This document shows, in pieces, positions 34,054-42,345 of a stretch of 64,000 nucleotides of DNA (positions are counted from its first letter, which is position 1; each line of letters opens with the position of its first letter). The translations under genes were made by a program, and so were the position numbers. The notes below the pieces were generated by a model. That model was not told where the DNA came from. It did not search any database and saw only the letters and a list, made by a program, of their open reading frames with translations. This DNA is from Pseudomonas viridiflava (GTDB lineage: Bacteria; Pseudomonadota; Gammaproteobacteria; Pseudomonadales; Pseudomonadaceae), in contig NZ_UTIQ01000327.1 in assembly GCF_900582625.1 (NCBI RefSeq), positions 1 to 64,000 of the forward strand, given 5' to 3'.

Positions 34054-36576
34054 ATGTTTCGCGTGCACCACTACGTCCAAAGCCGCTACGCCCGCCCATC
34101 GCTGCTGGCCTTGTGCGTGGCCTTCAGCCTGCAAGCCCAGGCGCAGACATTCAGCCTGAACCTGCCCGCCCAGCCGCTGGCCGTCTCCCTTAGCCAAGTG
34201 GCGCAACAAACCCAGGCGCAGTTGCTGTTCGACGAAACTGTGCTGCGCAACGTGCAAGCGCCGGCCCTTAGCGGCCAATTCAGCCCCGACGAGGCCATTC
34301 GCCACTTGCTACGCGGCAGCGCGTTTACCCTGGTGAAGGTCGATAACACCTACGTGGTGCGCGCCAGCGAAGTACCGGCCACGGAACAGGGCATCAGCCT
34401 CGGCGCGTTGAGTATTGTCGGCGACGGCGCGCAGGTGGATTCGGCGACAGTCGGCCGTTCCACGTTAAGCCAGGTTGAGATCGACCGCCGCCAGCCCAAC
34501 AACATTGGCAGCCTGCTTTCCACCTTGCCGGGCGTCACCGCCGGCGGCTCGCCAAAGCCGGGCGGCCAAACCTTGAATATCTGGGGCATGGGCGATGCCG
34601 AAGACGTGCCGTTAACCCTCAACGGCGCGCCAAAATCCGGCTTTGAGCGCTACCAGCAAGGCACCATTTTTATCGAGCCGGAGCTAATCAAGAGCATCGA
34701 AGTGGAAAAAGGCCCGCACTCGCCCTTCACTGGCAACGGCGGCTTCGGCGGCACGGTGAACATGACCACCAAGGACGCTCCCGACCTGCTCGAACAAGGC
34801 CGCGACACCGGCGCCATGCTCAAGTACGGCTACAGCAGCAACGACCATCAGCAGATTTATACCGGCGCCACCTACGGCCGAACCGAAGACGGCATGATCG
34901 ACGCGCTGGTGTATTACACCAAGCGCGACGGCGACGACCTCAAGCTCGCCGATCAACGTCCCGACCCGGATAACCGCTACCCGATCAACCCCAAGCGCTT
35001 GCCCAACTCCGCGCAAGACCTGGACGCCGAGCTGTTCAAACTCAACTTGCACCCCAACGATGAGCACAGCCTGGGCCTGTCTTATACCCGCTCGAACAGC
35101 GAGCGCATGACGCCGTTTTCCTCCAACAGCTACCCCACGCCGCCAACCGCCGCCAACATTCGGCTGTACGGCTATGAAGGTGCCCTGCGCCGTTTGCTCG
35201 CCGACCGCACCACGGTCGACACCACCTGGTCGGCCAAGTACGAATACCAGCCGCTGGACAACCCGTTGGTGGACATGGAGCTGAGCTACTCGCACTCCAA
35301 AACCGAGCAAACCGACGAGCGCGGCGAAACCGCCTTCTACCAGCCCGCCACGGGTGGCCGAAAGATGGACACCTCGTACCGCGACGACGTCATCGAACTG
35401 CGCAATACCAGCCTGTTCGACACCGGCCCGCTGGCCCACGCCGTCACGGTTGGCAGCCAACTGCGCAAGCACAAACGCGACACCCTGATGTACATGCCCG
35501 GCAGCACCTACAACCGACCGCAGTACAACTACGGCTACTACCAGCCGGGTTTTATGCCGCGCGGCGAAGTCGACAGCCAGGGTCACTACATCAAAGACGC
35601 CATCACCCTGGGCGACCTGACCCTCACGCCATCGCTGCGCTTCGACCAAGTGCGCAACGACGGTAAAAAGAACCTGGCGCCGCTGTACAACACGCCAGGC
35701 GTCCACGACTACAGCAGCCAGACCTACAGCGGCTGGTCGCCGCGCCTGTCATTGTTCTGGGCGCCGCTGCCGCAGGTGGGCTTCTTCGCCGACTACAGCA
35801 AAACCTGGCGCGCGCCGGTGATCGACGAACAGTACGAAGTGCAAAGCGCCACCAGCACCCGCAACCGCACCAGCCGTGATTTGGACCCCGAGCGCATCAC
35901 CGCTTTGCGTGCCGGCACCGTGCTGTCGTTCGACATCGGCCGCGCCGACAACCTGCAAGTGCGCACCACCGTGTTCCGCAACGAAATCAAAGACGAGATT
36001 TTCAAAAACCTCGGCGTCGACTGTGAAAACCAGTCCATCAACGGCGGCTCCCTGACCGCCCGCTGCGGCGCCGGCAACCGGCCGATCTACCGCAATATCA
36101 ATGGCTCGACCATCAAGGGCTTCGAGGTCGAAAGCTTCTACGACTCCACCTGGGTGTTCGGCTCGCTGAGCTATTCATGGATGACCGGCAAACACGACGG
36201 CGCCTACCTCAACCCCTGGGGCCCGGACGTGTGGGCGCGCGATATTCCATCACCAAAATGGAACGGCACCCTCGGCGCGAAGATCGTGCCGCTGGATATG
36301 CAAGTGGGCTGGCAAGCCGAGTACGTGCGTAAAACCGACCGCGTACCCAGCGACGACTGGGCCAGCGATTCCCCCTACGACGAGGCGCAGAACGACAGCT
36401 ACGCCGTGTTCGGTGTATTCGCCAACTGGAAACCGCGCCAGCGCGGATTGAAAGGCACCGAGGTAAACCTCACCGTCGACAACATTTTCAACAAGGACTA
36501 CATCCCGCAACTGAGCGGCGACAGCGTGCGCAGCCAAGGCCGCAACGCCAAAGTCAGCGTCACTCGCTTCTTCTAA
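34054..36576 (+). CDS. hxuA: TonB-dependent haem-type receptor with signalling domain (HxuA-like)
   Basis: The 840-residue outer-membrane receptor has a signal peptide (LLALCVAFSLQAQAQ) and an STN signalling domain (FSLNLPAQPLAVSLSQVAQQ to about residue 105). The plug contains TLPGVTAGGSPKPGGQTLNI and IEVEKGPHSPFTGNGGFGG, and a 22-strand-type barrel ends in VSVTRFF. The plug wording and the NIFNKDYIP end resemble the haem/haemoglobin receptor family rather than siderophore receptors. GGGGGAAG precedes the ATG at 34054; upstream open codons were rejected. The sigma/anti-sigma pair upstream and the absence of a haemophore gene point to the Hxu system. Its stop overlaps that of the convergent LysR gene. 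Confidence 0.83.
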   Translation: MFRVHHYVQSRYARPSLLALCVAFSLQAQAQTFSLNLPAQPLAVSLSQVAQQTQAQLLFDETVLRNVQAPALSGQFSPDEAIRHLLRGSAFTLVKVDNTYVVRASEVPATEQGISLGALSIVGDGAQVDSATVGRSTLSQVEIDRRQPNNIGSLLSTLPGVTAGGSPKPGGQTLNIWGMGDAEDVPLTLNGAPKSGFERYQQGTIFIEPELIKSIEVEKGPHSPFTGNGGFGGTVNMTTKDAPDLLEQGRDTGAMLKYGYSSNDHQQIYTGATYGRTEDGMIDALVYYTKRDGDDLKLADQRPDPDNRYPINPKRLPNSAQDLDAELFKLNLHPNDEHSLGLSYTRSNSERMTPFSSNSYPTPPTAANIRLYGYEGALRRLLADRTTVDTTWSAKYEYQPLDNPLVDMELSYSHSKTEQTDERGETAFYQPATGGRKMDTSYRDDVIELRNTSLFDTGPLAHAVTVGSQLRKHKRDTLMYMPGSTYNRPQYNYGYYQPGFMPRGEVDSQGHYIKDAITLGDLTLTPSLRFDQVRNDGKKNLAPLYNTPGVHDYSSQTYSGWSPRLSLFWAPLPQVGFFADYSKTWRAPVIDEQYEVQSATSTRNRTSRDLDPERITALRAGTVLSFDIGRADNLQVRTTVFRNEIKDEIFKNLGVDCENQSINGGSLTARCGAGNRPIYRNINGSTIKGFEVESFYDSTWVFGSLSYSWMTGKHDGAYLNPWGPDVWARDIPSPKWNGTLGAKIVPLDMQVGWQAEYVRKTDRVPSDDWASDSPYDEAQNDSYAVFGVFANWKPRQRGLKGTEVNLTVDNIFNKDYIPQLSGDSVRSQGRNAKVSVTRFF

Positions 36577-37499
36577 GCCGTTCCATCCAACCCACGCTGG
36601 GCCAGAAACGCAGCGAGAAAATCAATAAACGCCTGCACCTTGCCGGTGGCGCGGCGGTGGCTGGGGTACACCGCCAGAATGTGCGGGCCGAAGGCGTCGG
36701 GATCGATGTCGTAATCCGCCATCACGCGTACCAAACGGCCCTCGGCCAGGTACGGCACCACGCTCCATTCCGGCGTATGCAGCAGGCCGGCGCCGGCCAG
36801 GGCGCTGGCCAACAACAAGTCGTAGTTATCGCTGCGTAGCCGCGTATTGGTTGGGTGCGCCAGGGTCAGGCGCTGGCCGTCGCGCTCGACAAACCATTGA
36901 TGCTTGTCCAGCGCCGGGTGCTGATACACCAACCATTGGTGCTCACTGACGCTGCTCGGCGTCAGCGGCTCGGGATGTCGTTCCAGGTAGGCCGGGCTGG
37001 CACAGATAAAAATGCGATTTCGCCCCACACGGCGAGCAATCAGGCCGGGCAAATCGCTGTGGCCTTCACGCAACGCCAGGTCATAGCCGCTTTCCACAAG
37101 GTCGACAAAGGCATCGCACAAATCGATGTGCAGGGTCAGTTGCGGGTACACCGTGAGAAAGCCTGCGCACACTTCATCAAGAAACGCGCGCCCAAACGCC
37201 AGCGGCGCGGTGATGCGTAAATTGCCGTGCAGCCCGTGTTGCAACTGGCCAATTTCCTCACCCACTTCATGCAGGCGCTGCAGCACTTGCCGTGCTGTTT
37301 CCAAGTACAACCGCCCTGCTTCGGTCAGTACCGTGCGCCGCGTGCTGCGCTCGAACAGGCGGCTGCCCAATTCGGCTTCCAAGTGACTGACGGCCTTGGT
37401 CAGCGCCGACGGCGTTTTGCCTAACTGCTCGGCCGCACGGCTGAAACTGCCGTGTTCGGCAGTGGCCACAAACATGCCGAGGGCGCTGAGCTTGTCCAT
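36573..37499 (-). CDS. LysR-family transcriptional regulator
   Basis: The 308-residue protein has the N-terminal winged helix of the LysR family (FVATAEHGSFSRAAEQLGKTPSALTKAVSHLE split over residues 10-41) and a periplasmic-binding-like effector domain (GNLRITAPLAFGRAFLDEV). It is of the single-target, CrgA-like subgroup. The start at 37499 (MDKLSALGMF) has AGGA upstream; 21 further open codons lack family similarity. It is divergent from the amidohydrolase gene, 106 bases away, a natural target. Confidence 0.9.
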   Translation of the reverse strand: MDKLSALGMFVATAEHGSFSRAAEQLGKTPSALTKAVSHLEAELGSRLFERSTRRTVLTEAGRLYLETARQVLQRLHEVGEEIGQLQHGLHGNLRITAPLAFGRAFLDEVCAGFLTVYPQLTLHIDLCDAFVDLVESGYDLALREGHSDLPGLIARRVGRNRIFICASPAYLERHPEPLTPSSVSEHQWLVYQHPALDKHQWFVERDGQRLTLAHPTNTRLRSDNYDLLLASALAGAGLLHTPEWSVVPYLAEGRLVRVMADYDIDPDAFGPHILAVYPSHRRATGKVQAFIDFLAAFLAQRGLDGTA

Positions 37500-37605
37500 A
37501 CAGTTTTTCCTGTCAGGCAAAAGGGTTTTGCGCGGCGCAGCCGTTCTGCCCGCCAAGCGCAACCGCTAGTCTCGCCACCAGACCAATAAATACAAGGGGT
37601 TTCCC

Positions 37606-39369
37606 ATGAAAAGGTTCATTCCGAACCTGCTGGCGTTGGCGGTGGCTTTTTCCTCGATGGAATCGATGGCGGCTGCTGATCTGGTGTTATTCAACGGCAA
37701 GGTGTTCACCGCCGAAAGCAGCGCGCCCAAGGCGCAAGCTGTGGCCGTGGAGAACGGCAAAATTTTGCAAGTGGGCAGCGACGCTGAGATCCAAGCGCTT
37801 GCCGACAGCACCACCACCGTCATTGACCTCGGCGGCAAAGCCCTTATGCCCGGCATGATCGACGCCCACTCCCACGCCGTGTTCGGCGGTCTGGAGATGG
37901 CCTCGGCGAATATGGCCGATGAAGTCGTACCCCTTGAAGAATTGGAAAAACGCCTGCAAGGCTGGCGCGCCGACGGCAAAGCCGGGCACGGCGCGGTGCT
38001 CGTTGTAGCGGGCATGAACTCGGCCTACTGGGCGCAGGCCGAAGCCCTGCGCGAACGCTTCAATGCCGGCGAGTGGGCCAACCAACCCATCGCCTTTATG
38101 GGCAGCGATCACCACACTGGCTGGATCAACGCCGCCATGCTCAAGCGCGCCGGCATCGACGCCGCGCTGATCAAAAAGCTGCCGGCCGCCGAAGCCGACA
38201 CCGTGGGCAAACGCGCCAACGGCGAACCCAACGGCTTTCTGGTAGACGCCGGCTGGGACCGTGCCGCCGCTGTGCTGCCGCCGCCAAGCGACGCGGTGAT
38301 GTACAAGGCTGGGCACACCGCCGTGACCTACAACAACAGCCTGGGCATCACCGCCTGGATGGACCCCGCCGCCAACGCCGCACCCGGCGAAGCCGTGTTC
38401 GCCATGAAGCCCACGGAAAAATCCGTCGGCGTGTTGCCGGTGTACAAAGCCCTTTCAGAAAAAGGCCAGCTGACGGCCCACGTCGCTGCGCTGCTGGTGG
38501 CCAACGGCAAAAGCCGGCCGAGCGACCTGGATGTGCTGGCCAAGGTGCATGACCAATTCCAAGGCATCCCCAACCTGACGCTGCCCGGCATCAAGATTTT
38601 CGCCGACGGCGTGCTCGAATACCCGGCACAAAGCGCGGCCTTGATTGACCCGTACAACAACTCGCAAAAACGCGGCGAGCTGTTGATCGACCCGGCGCAT
38701 TTCGGCGAGCTGGTCAGCGCCATCGACGCCCGCGGCTGGCTGGTGCACATCCACGCCATCGGCGACCGCGCGGTGCGTGAATCGCTGAACGGCATCGAGC
38801 AGGCGCGCAAAGACCGGCAAAGCGGTATCACCCATTCGATTACGCACTTGCAGCTGGTCAATCCGAAAGAATTTGCCCGCTTCAAACCGCTGAACGTGAT
38901 CGCCGCCATGCAGTTGCTGTGGGCCGCTGGCGACGAATACACCATCGACATGGTCAAGCCCTACGTCAGCGCGTTTACCTTCCGCTACCAATACCCGGCG
39001 CACTCGCTGCTTAAACAAGGCGCCACCATCGCCGGCGCCAGCGACTGGCCGGTGTCGAGTCCGAGCCCTTGGCTGGCCATCGCCCAAGCCATCAGCCGCG
39101 AAGGCGTAGAAGGCGTGCTCAACGCCGACGAACGCATCGACCGCGACACCATGTTCTACGCCTACACCCTCAACGCGGCGCGGACCATCGGCCTGGAAAA
39201 ACAGATCGGCTCACTGAAAGCCGGCAAGGCCGCCGACTTCGTCATCCTCGACCGTGACGTGTTCAGCGTCGACGCCAAAGCCTTGGGCGAAACCCAGGTG
39301 CTGGCGACGTATTTCGCCGGCAAGCAGGTGTACGCCGCCGAAGCAAAAACAGCCGCACCGTCCCTGTAG
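37606..39369 (+). CDS. Exported amidohydrolase-3 family metalloenzyme (YtcJ-like)
   Basis: The 587-residue protein has a signal peptide (PNLLALAVAFSSMESMAAA), so it acts in the periplasm. The fold is the YtcJ-type amidohydrolase: LVLFNGKVFTAESSAPKA, the metal motif MIDAHSHAVFGG, GSDHHTGWINAAMLKRAG, WLVHIHAIGDRAVRE, and the final Asp in IAGASDWPVSSPSP. Such enzymes hydrolyse amide or formyl groups on varied substrates; the specific substrate is not evident. The divergent LysR gene and the following TorF-like porin gene suggest an inducible catabolic or uptake role. Confidence 0.86.
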   Translation: MKRFIPNLLALAVAFSSMESMAAADLVLFNGKVFTAESSAPKAQAVAVENGKILQVGSDAEIQALADSTTTVIDLGGKALMPGMIDAHSHAVFGGLEMASANMADEVVPLEELEKRLQGWRADGKAGHGAVLVVAGMNSAYWAQAEALRERFNAGEWANQPIAFMGSDHHTGWINAAMLKRAGIDAALIKKLPAAEADTVGKRANGEPNGFLVDAGWDRAAAVLPPPSDAVMYKAGHTAVTYNNSLGITAWMDPAANAAPGEAVFAMKPTEKSVGVLPVYKALSEKGQLTAHVAALLVANGKSRPSDLDVLAKVHDQFQGIPNLTLPGIKIFADGVLEYPAQSAALIDPYNNSQKRGELLIDPAHFGELVSAIDARGWLVHIHAIGDRAVRESLNGIEQARKDRQSGITHSITHLQLVNPKEFARFKPLNVIAAMQLLWAAGDEYTIDMVKPYVSAFTFRYQYPAHSLLKQGATIAGASDWPVSSPSPWLAIAQAISREGVEGVLNADERIDRDTMFYAYTLNAARTIGLEKQIGSLKAGKAADFVILDRDVFSVDAKALGETQVLATYFAGKQVYAAEAKTAAPSL

Positions 39370-39444
39370 GAGCCAGCTTGCTGGCGAACCCTGAAAACCT
39401 CGCTTGCGGCGTTTCCAGGGTTCGCGACAGAGGTCGCTCCTACC
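39365..39444. repeat. REP-like inverted repeat (GTAGGAGCCAGCTTGCTGGCGAA family)
   Basis: The left arm TGTAGGAGCCAGCTTGCTGG overlaps the amidohydrolase stop; the right arm is the decayed form TCGCGACAGAGGTCGCTCC followed by TAC. It lies between the amidohydrolase and TorF-like genes. Confidence 0.7.
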
Positions 39445-39471
39445 TAAAAAAAACAACATCGGGATCACACC

Positions 39472-40206
39472 ATGAAGCACGTTTTGCTCGCAGGCCTCGC
39501 CCTGTTTCCGCTCCTCAGCCAAGCCGCCATACCGTTGAATGACGACTTCGCCGTGCAGGTCGATCTGACCCTGGCCAGCGACTACCGCACCCGTGGAATT
39601 TCGCAAACCCAGAACGACCCCGCCGCCCAGGCGGGCGCCACGTTGCTGCACAGCAGCGGCCTGTACGCCGGTGCCTGGACTTCGAATGTGGACTTCGGTT
39701 TCGGCCTGAAAACCCGGCAAGAAGTGGACTACTACGCCGGCTGGTTCTGGCAGGCGACCGAAGACGTGAGCCTGGACGTGGGCTACCTCAAATACGCCTA
39801 CCCCAAAGAAGGCCAATTCAACCAGAGCGAGGCCTACGGCATCCTCAGCGCTTATGGCTTCAAGGCTGCTGCGTATTACTCCAACGACGCGCCCAACATC
39901 GTCGGCAAAGACCAAGACACCCTCTACACCTACGTCGGCTACGAAACCCTGTTGCCCGCCGACGTCGGCCTGCTGCTGCGCTACGGCCGCATGGACTTCA
40001 AAGACCCGTTGTACTGGTCGCAAAATGGCACCGGCACCGATTCATACCGCGAGTGGGAAGCCAAACTCAGCTACGAGCTGTTCGAGGTGAAATGGGGCTT
40101 GAGCTACATCGACACCGACCTGTCCGACGACCAGTGCGCAAGCAATTACGGCTTTACCGACACCTGCGGGGCGACCGTTGTGGCGAGCGTTAGCAAGTCG
40201 TTCTAA
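39472..40206 (+). CDS. TorF-family outer-membrane protein
   Basis: The 244-residue protein has a signal peptide (HVLLAGLALFPLLSQAA) and the Gcw_chp/TorF β-barrel signature: LASDYRTRGISQTQNDPAAQ near the start, then alternating aromatic strands (EVDYYAGWFWQATEDVSLDV) and a C-terminal VASVSKSF with terminal Phe. It is predicted to be an outer-membrane channel of unknown substrate. It follows the amidohydrolase gene by about 100 bases, with a REP element between. Confidence 0.85.
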   Translation: MKHVLLAGLALFPLLSQAAIPLNDDFAVQVDLTLASDYRTRGISQTQNDPAAQAGATLLHSSGLYAGAWTSNVDFGFGLKTRQEVDYYAGWFWQATEDVSLDVGYLKYAYPKEGQFNQSEAYGILSAYGFKAAAYYSNDAPNIVGKDQDTLYTYVGYETLLPADVGLLLRYGRMDFKDPLYWSQNGTGTDSYREWEAKLSYELFEVKWGLSYIDTDLSDDQCASNYGFTDTCGATVVASVSKSF

Positions 40207-40251
40207 TCCCGTTTATTGGCGCCTTTGGCCGACTGTGCAAAGGCGCACGCA

Positions 40252-40269
40252 TTGTCACTTTCCTGCAAC
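40252..40269 (+). promoter_or_regulatory. Weak candidate PHO box
   Basis: TTGTCAC-TTTC-CTGCAAC has the spacing of a PHO box (7-4-7) but only partial identity to CTGTCAT-N4-CTGTCAT. It is 56 bases upstream of the PstS-OmpA fusion gene, whose PstS-like domain makes phosphate control plausible. Confidence 0.35.
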
Positions 40270-40324
40270 CTTTCCGACTTATTCTCCGGGCACTTTCCAC
40301 CGCTCTAGAATAAGGTCCTGCCGC

Positions 40325-41707
40325 ATGCCGCGCGCCCCTGCTGTAACCGAACGTGATACTTGGATTCGCACCGTCACCTTCCTGGTTCTGGGTTTTATCT
40401 GCTACGCCTTGCCGTGGTCCGTATTCGCCGCGCTAGCCGCCACTGCGGGCGACGCGCCGGCGTTGCGCATCCAGGGTTCCAACACCATCGGCGCGAAATT
40501 GGGCCCCGCCCTGGTTAAAGGTTTGCTGGAACAACAGGGCCTGAAAAACGTGCGCGCCGAACCCACCGGCAATGACAACGAACAGCGCCTCAGCGGCCAG
40601 AACGCCAAGGGCCAGAACGTGGTCATCATCGTCGCCGCCCATGGCTCGGGCACCGGTTTTGTTGCCCTCAAAGACGGCAGCGCCGACCTGGCCGCTTCGT
40701 CACGTCCGATCAAAGACAGCGAATACGCCGACCTCGCCGGCCTGGGTGATTTGAAAGGCCGTGGCGCCGAACACATCATCGCCATCGACGGCCTGGCCAT
40801 CATCCTGCACCCCAGCAACCCACTCAGCGCGTTGAGCACCGAGCAACTGGCGCAGATTTTTTCCGGCGACGCGAAAACCTGGGAAGCCCTGGGCGGCCGT
40901 GGCGGCGCCATTCACCTGTACGCCCGCGACGACAACTCCGGCACCTACGACACCTTCAAGGAACTGGTACTGGCCAGCCACGGCAAAACCCTGAGCCCCG
41001 GCGCCAAGCGTTTTGAGTCCAGCGAACAGCTGTCCGATGAAGTGGCCAAAGACCCGGCCGGCATCGGCTTTATCGGCCTGCCCTACATCCGCCAAGCCAA
41101 AGCCGTGGCCATCGCCGACGGCGACTCGCAGGCCATGCCGCCGTCCACCAGCCTGATCGCCACCGAAGACTATCCGCTGTCGCGCCGGCTGTTTTTCTAC
41201 CTGCCGCCACAGGTGAAAAATCCCTGGGCCGAGGCCCTGGTGAAATTTGCCCAAAGCCCTGAAGGCCAGGCGATTGTCGCCAAAACCGGGTTTATCGCCC
41301 AGACCGTGCAAGCGATCAAAGTGGCGCCCACTGCCGACATGCCGAAGAACTACCAAGACCTGGCGCGCGACGCCCAGCGCCTGTCGGTTAACTTCCGCTT
41401 CCAAGAAGGCAGCGCCAACCTCGACAACAAATCGCACTACGACCTGCAGCGCGTGATGGATTACCTGCGAGACAACAACAAACTCAACCGTCAGGTCGTG
41501 CTGCTCGGCTTCGGCGACCCCAAAGCCGACCCGTCGCGTGCCGCGTTGCTGTCAAAACTGCGCGCCATGACCGTGCGCCGTGAACTGGCCAAACAAGGCG
41601 TAATGTTCCGCGACATCGACGGCCTCGGCGACGAGCTTCCCGTGGCCGCCAACAGCGCCGAAAACGGCCGAATCAAAAACCGTCGCGTGGAAGTGTGGGT
41701 GTACTAA
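40325..41707 (+). CDS. PstS-like phosphate-binding domain fused to OmpA
   Basis: The 460-residue exported protein joins a PstS-type domain (LRIQGSNTIGAKLGPALVKGL, AHGSGTGFVALKDGSADLAASSR, IFSGDAKTWEALGG, YARDDNSGTYDTFKELVL) to a C-terminal OmpA domain. The OmpA domain begins near residue 345 (VNFRFQEGSANLDNKSHYDL) and ends NRRVEVWVY. The OmpA part should anchor the protein to peptidoglycan while the PstS part binds phosphate or a related anion. An N-terminal hydrophobic signal (TVTFLVLGFICYALPWSVFAAL) is present. The ATG at 40325 gives this signal; longer open codons overlap the previous gene. No pst permease genes are adjacent. Confidence 0.86.
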   Translation: MPRAPAVTERDTWIRTVTFLVLGFICYALPWSVFAALAATAGDAPALRIQGSNTIGAKLGPALVKGLLEQQGLKNVRAEPTGNDNEQRLSGQNAKGQNVVIIVAAHGSGTGFVALKDGSADLAASSRPIKDSEYADLAGLGDLKGRGAEHIIAIDGLAIILHPSNPLSALSTEQLAQIFSGDAKTWEALGGRGGAIHLYARDDNSGTYDTFKELVLASHGKTLSPGAKRFESSEQLSDEVAKDPAGIGFIGLPYIRQAKAVAIADGDSQAMPPSTSLIATEDYPLSRRLFFYLPPQVKNPWAEALVKFAQSPEGQAIVAKTGFIAQTVQAIKVAPTADMPKNYQDLARDAQRLSVNFRFQEGSANLDNKSHYDLQRVMDYLRDNNKLNRQVVLLGFGDPKADPSRAALLSKLRAMTVRRELAKQGVMFRDIDGLGDELPVAANSAENGRIKNRRVEVWVY

Positions 41708-41730
41708 ACCGCTGCAGCTTTAGCGTTTGC

Positions 41731-41814
41731 AGGAATCGCGGCTAAAGCCGCTCCCACAGGGAATGCACCATCTGTGGGAATGCACCATCTGTGGGAGCGG
41801 CTTTAGCCGCGATT
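41731..41814. repeat. REP-like inverted repeat with internal 17-bp tandem duplication
   Basis: ATCGCGGCTAAAGCCGCTCC and GGAGCGGCTTTAGCCGCGAT are inverted arms. Between them GGGAATGCACCATCTGT occurs twice in tandem (41758-41774 and 41775-41791). Confidence 0.85.
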
Positions 41815-41944
41815 GGCCGGGCCTGCAAGCGCACTAAAAACATCGCGCCGCATTGCCACTGTCGCCTTTAGTGCAATTGCGAGCCCGCACCCGCCCCGTT
41901 ACTCTTCGCGCTGCGGCGCCGTGGGCCGCGAACAGGGAGCGGTG

Positions 41945-42130
41945 ATGAACAACGTGCATGTCGAGTATGTGAAGCTCCGCGGGCAGCAATGCTGGCGCGT
42001 GCGTATCGGCTATCGGGGTGTGACCTTTCAGGAAGAATTGGCCGCCCGCACCTTCGCCGCCCAACTCCATCAACGCCTTGCCTGGCTGCGCGCCAACCAC
42101 GTTGAGCAGGATCCCTCCGAGCACGATTAG
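41945..42130 (+). CDS. Small hypothetical protein, 61 residues
   Basis: An ATG at 41945 preceded by GGGAG opens a 61-codon frame. The product (NNVHVEYVKLRGQQCWRVRI, then GYRGVTFQEELAARTFAAQL) is a compact β-α protein with basic and aromatic residues; it ends ANHVEQDPSEHD. I do not recognise a family. The ribosome site and codon use support it as real. It stands alone between a repeat and the terminator of the convergent receptor gene. Confidence 0.6.
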   Translation: MNNVHVEYVKLRGQQCWRVRIGYRGVTFQEELAARTFAAQLHQRLAWLRANHVEQDPSEHD

Positions 42131-42196
42131 CGGACCTTCCGCAACCCTTTTAAGGCCCGCCAACAGCGCGGCACTCATCCTAGATATCCACACTAT

Positions 42197-42233
42197 CTGT
42201 GCATAACTCTGTGCATAGCACGCTACATGTAGC
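42197..42233. promoter_or_regulatory. Direct repeat CTGTGCATA and palindrome GCTACATGTAGC
   Basis: CTGTGCATA occurs at 42197 and 42209 (12-base period), followed by the perfect 12-bp palindrome GCTACATGTAGC (42222-42233). The stretch lies between a small plus-strand gene and the receptor terminator. Its function is unknown. Confidence 0.4.
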
Positions 42234-42292
42234 GTTTCGCGCTGGCGAAGGTGGGTACGGTCAAATAGCGATCAGCGCGCCTGCTTTTCCGC

Positions 42293-42327
42293 AAAAAGTC
42301 TGTTTAGCCGGCGCCGCTGGTAAACAG
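42293..42327 (-). terminator. Intrinsic terminator after the TonB siderophore receptor gene
   Basis: On the minus strand CTGTTTACC pairs with GGCTAAACAG around a GC-rich loop and is followed by ACTTTTTG. It begins 19 bases past the receptor stop. Confidence 0.75.
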
Positions 42328-42345
42328 TTGCGCCGTAAACAGCAG

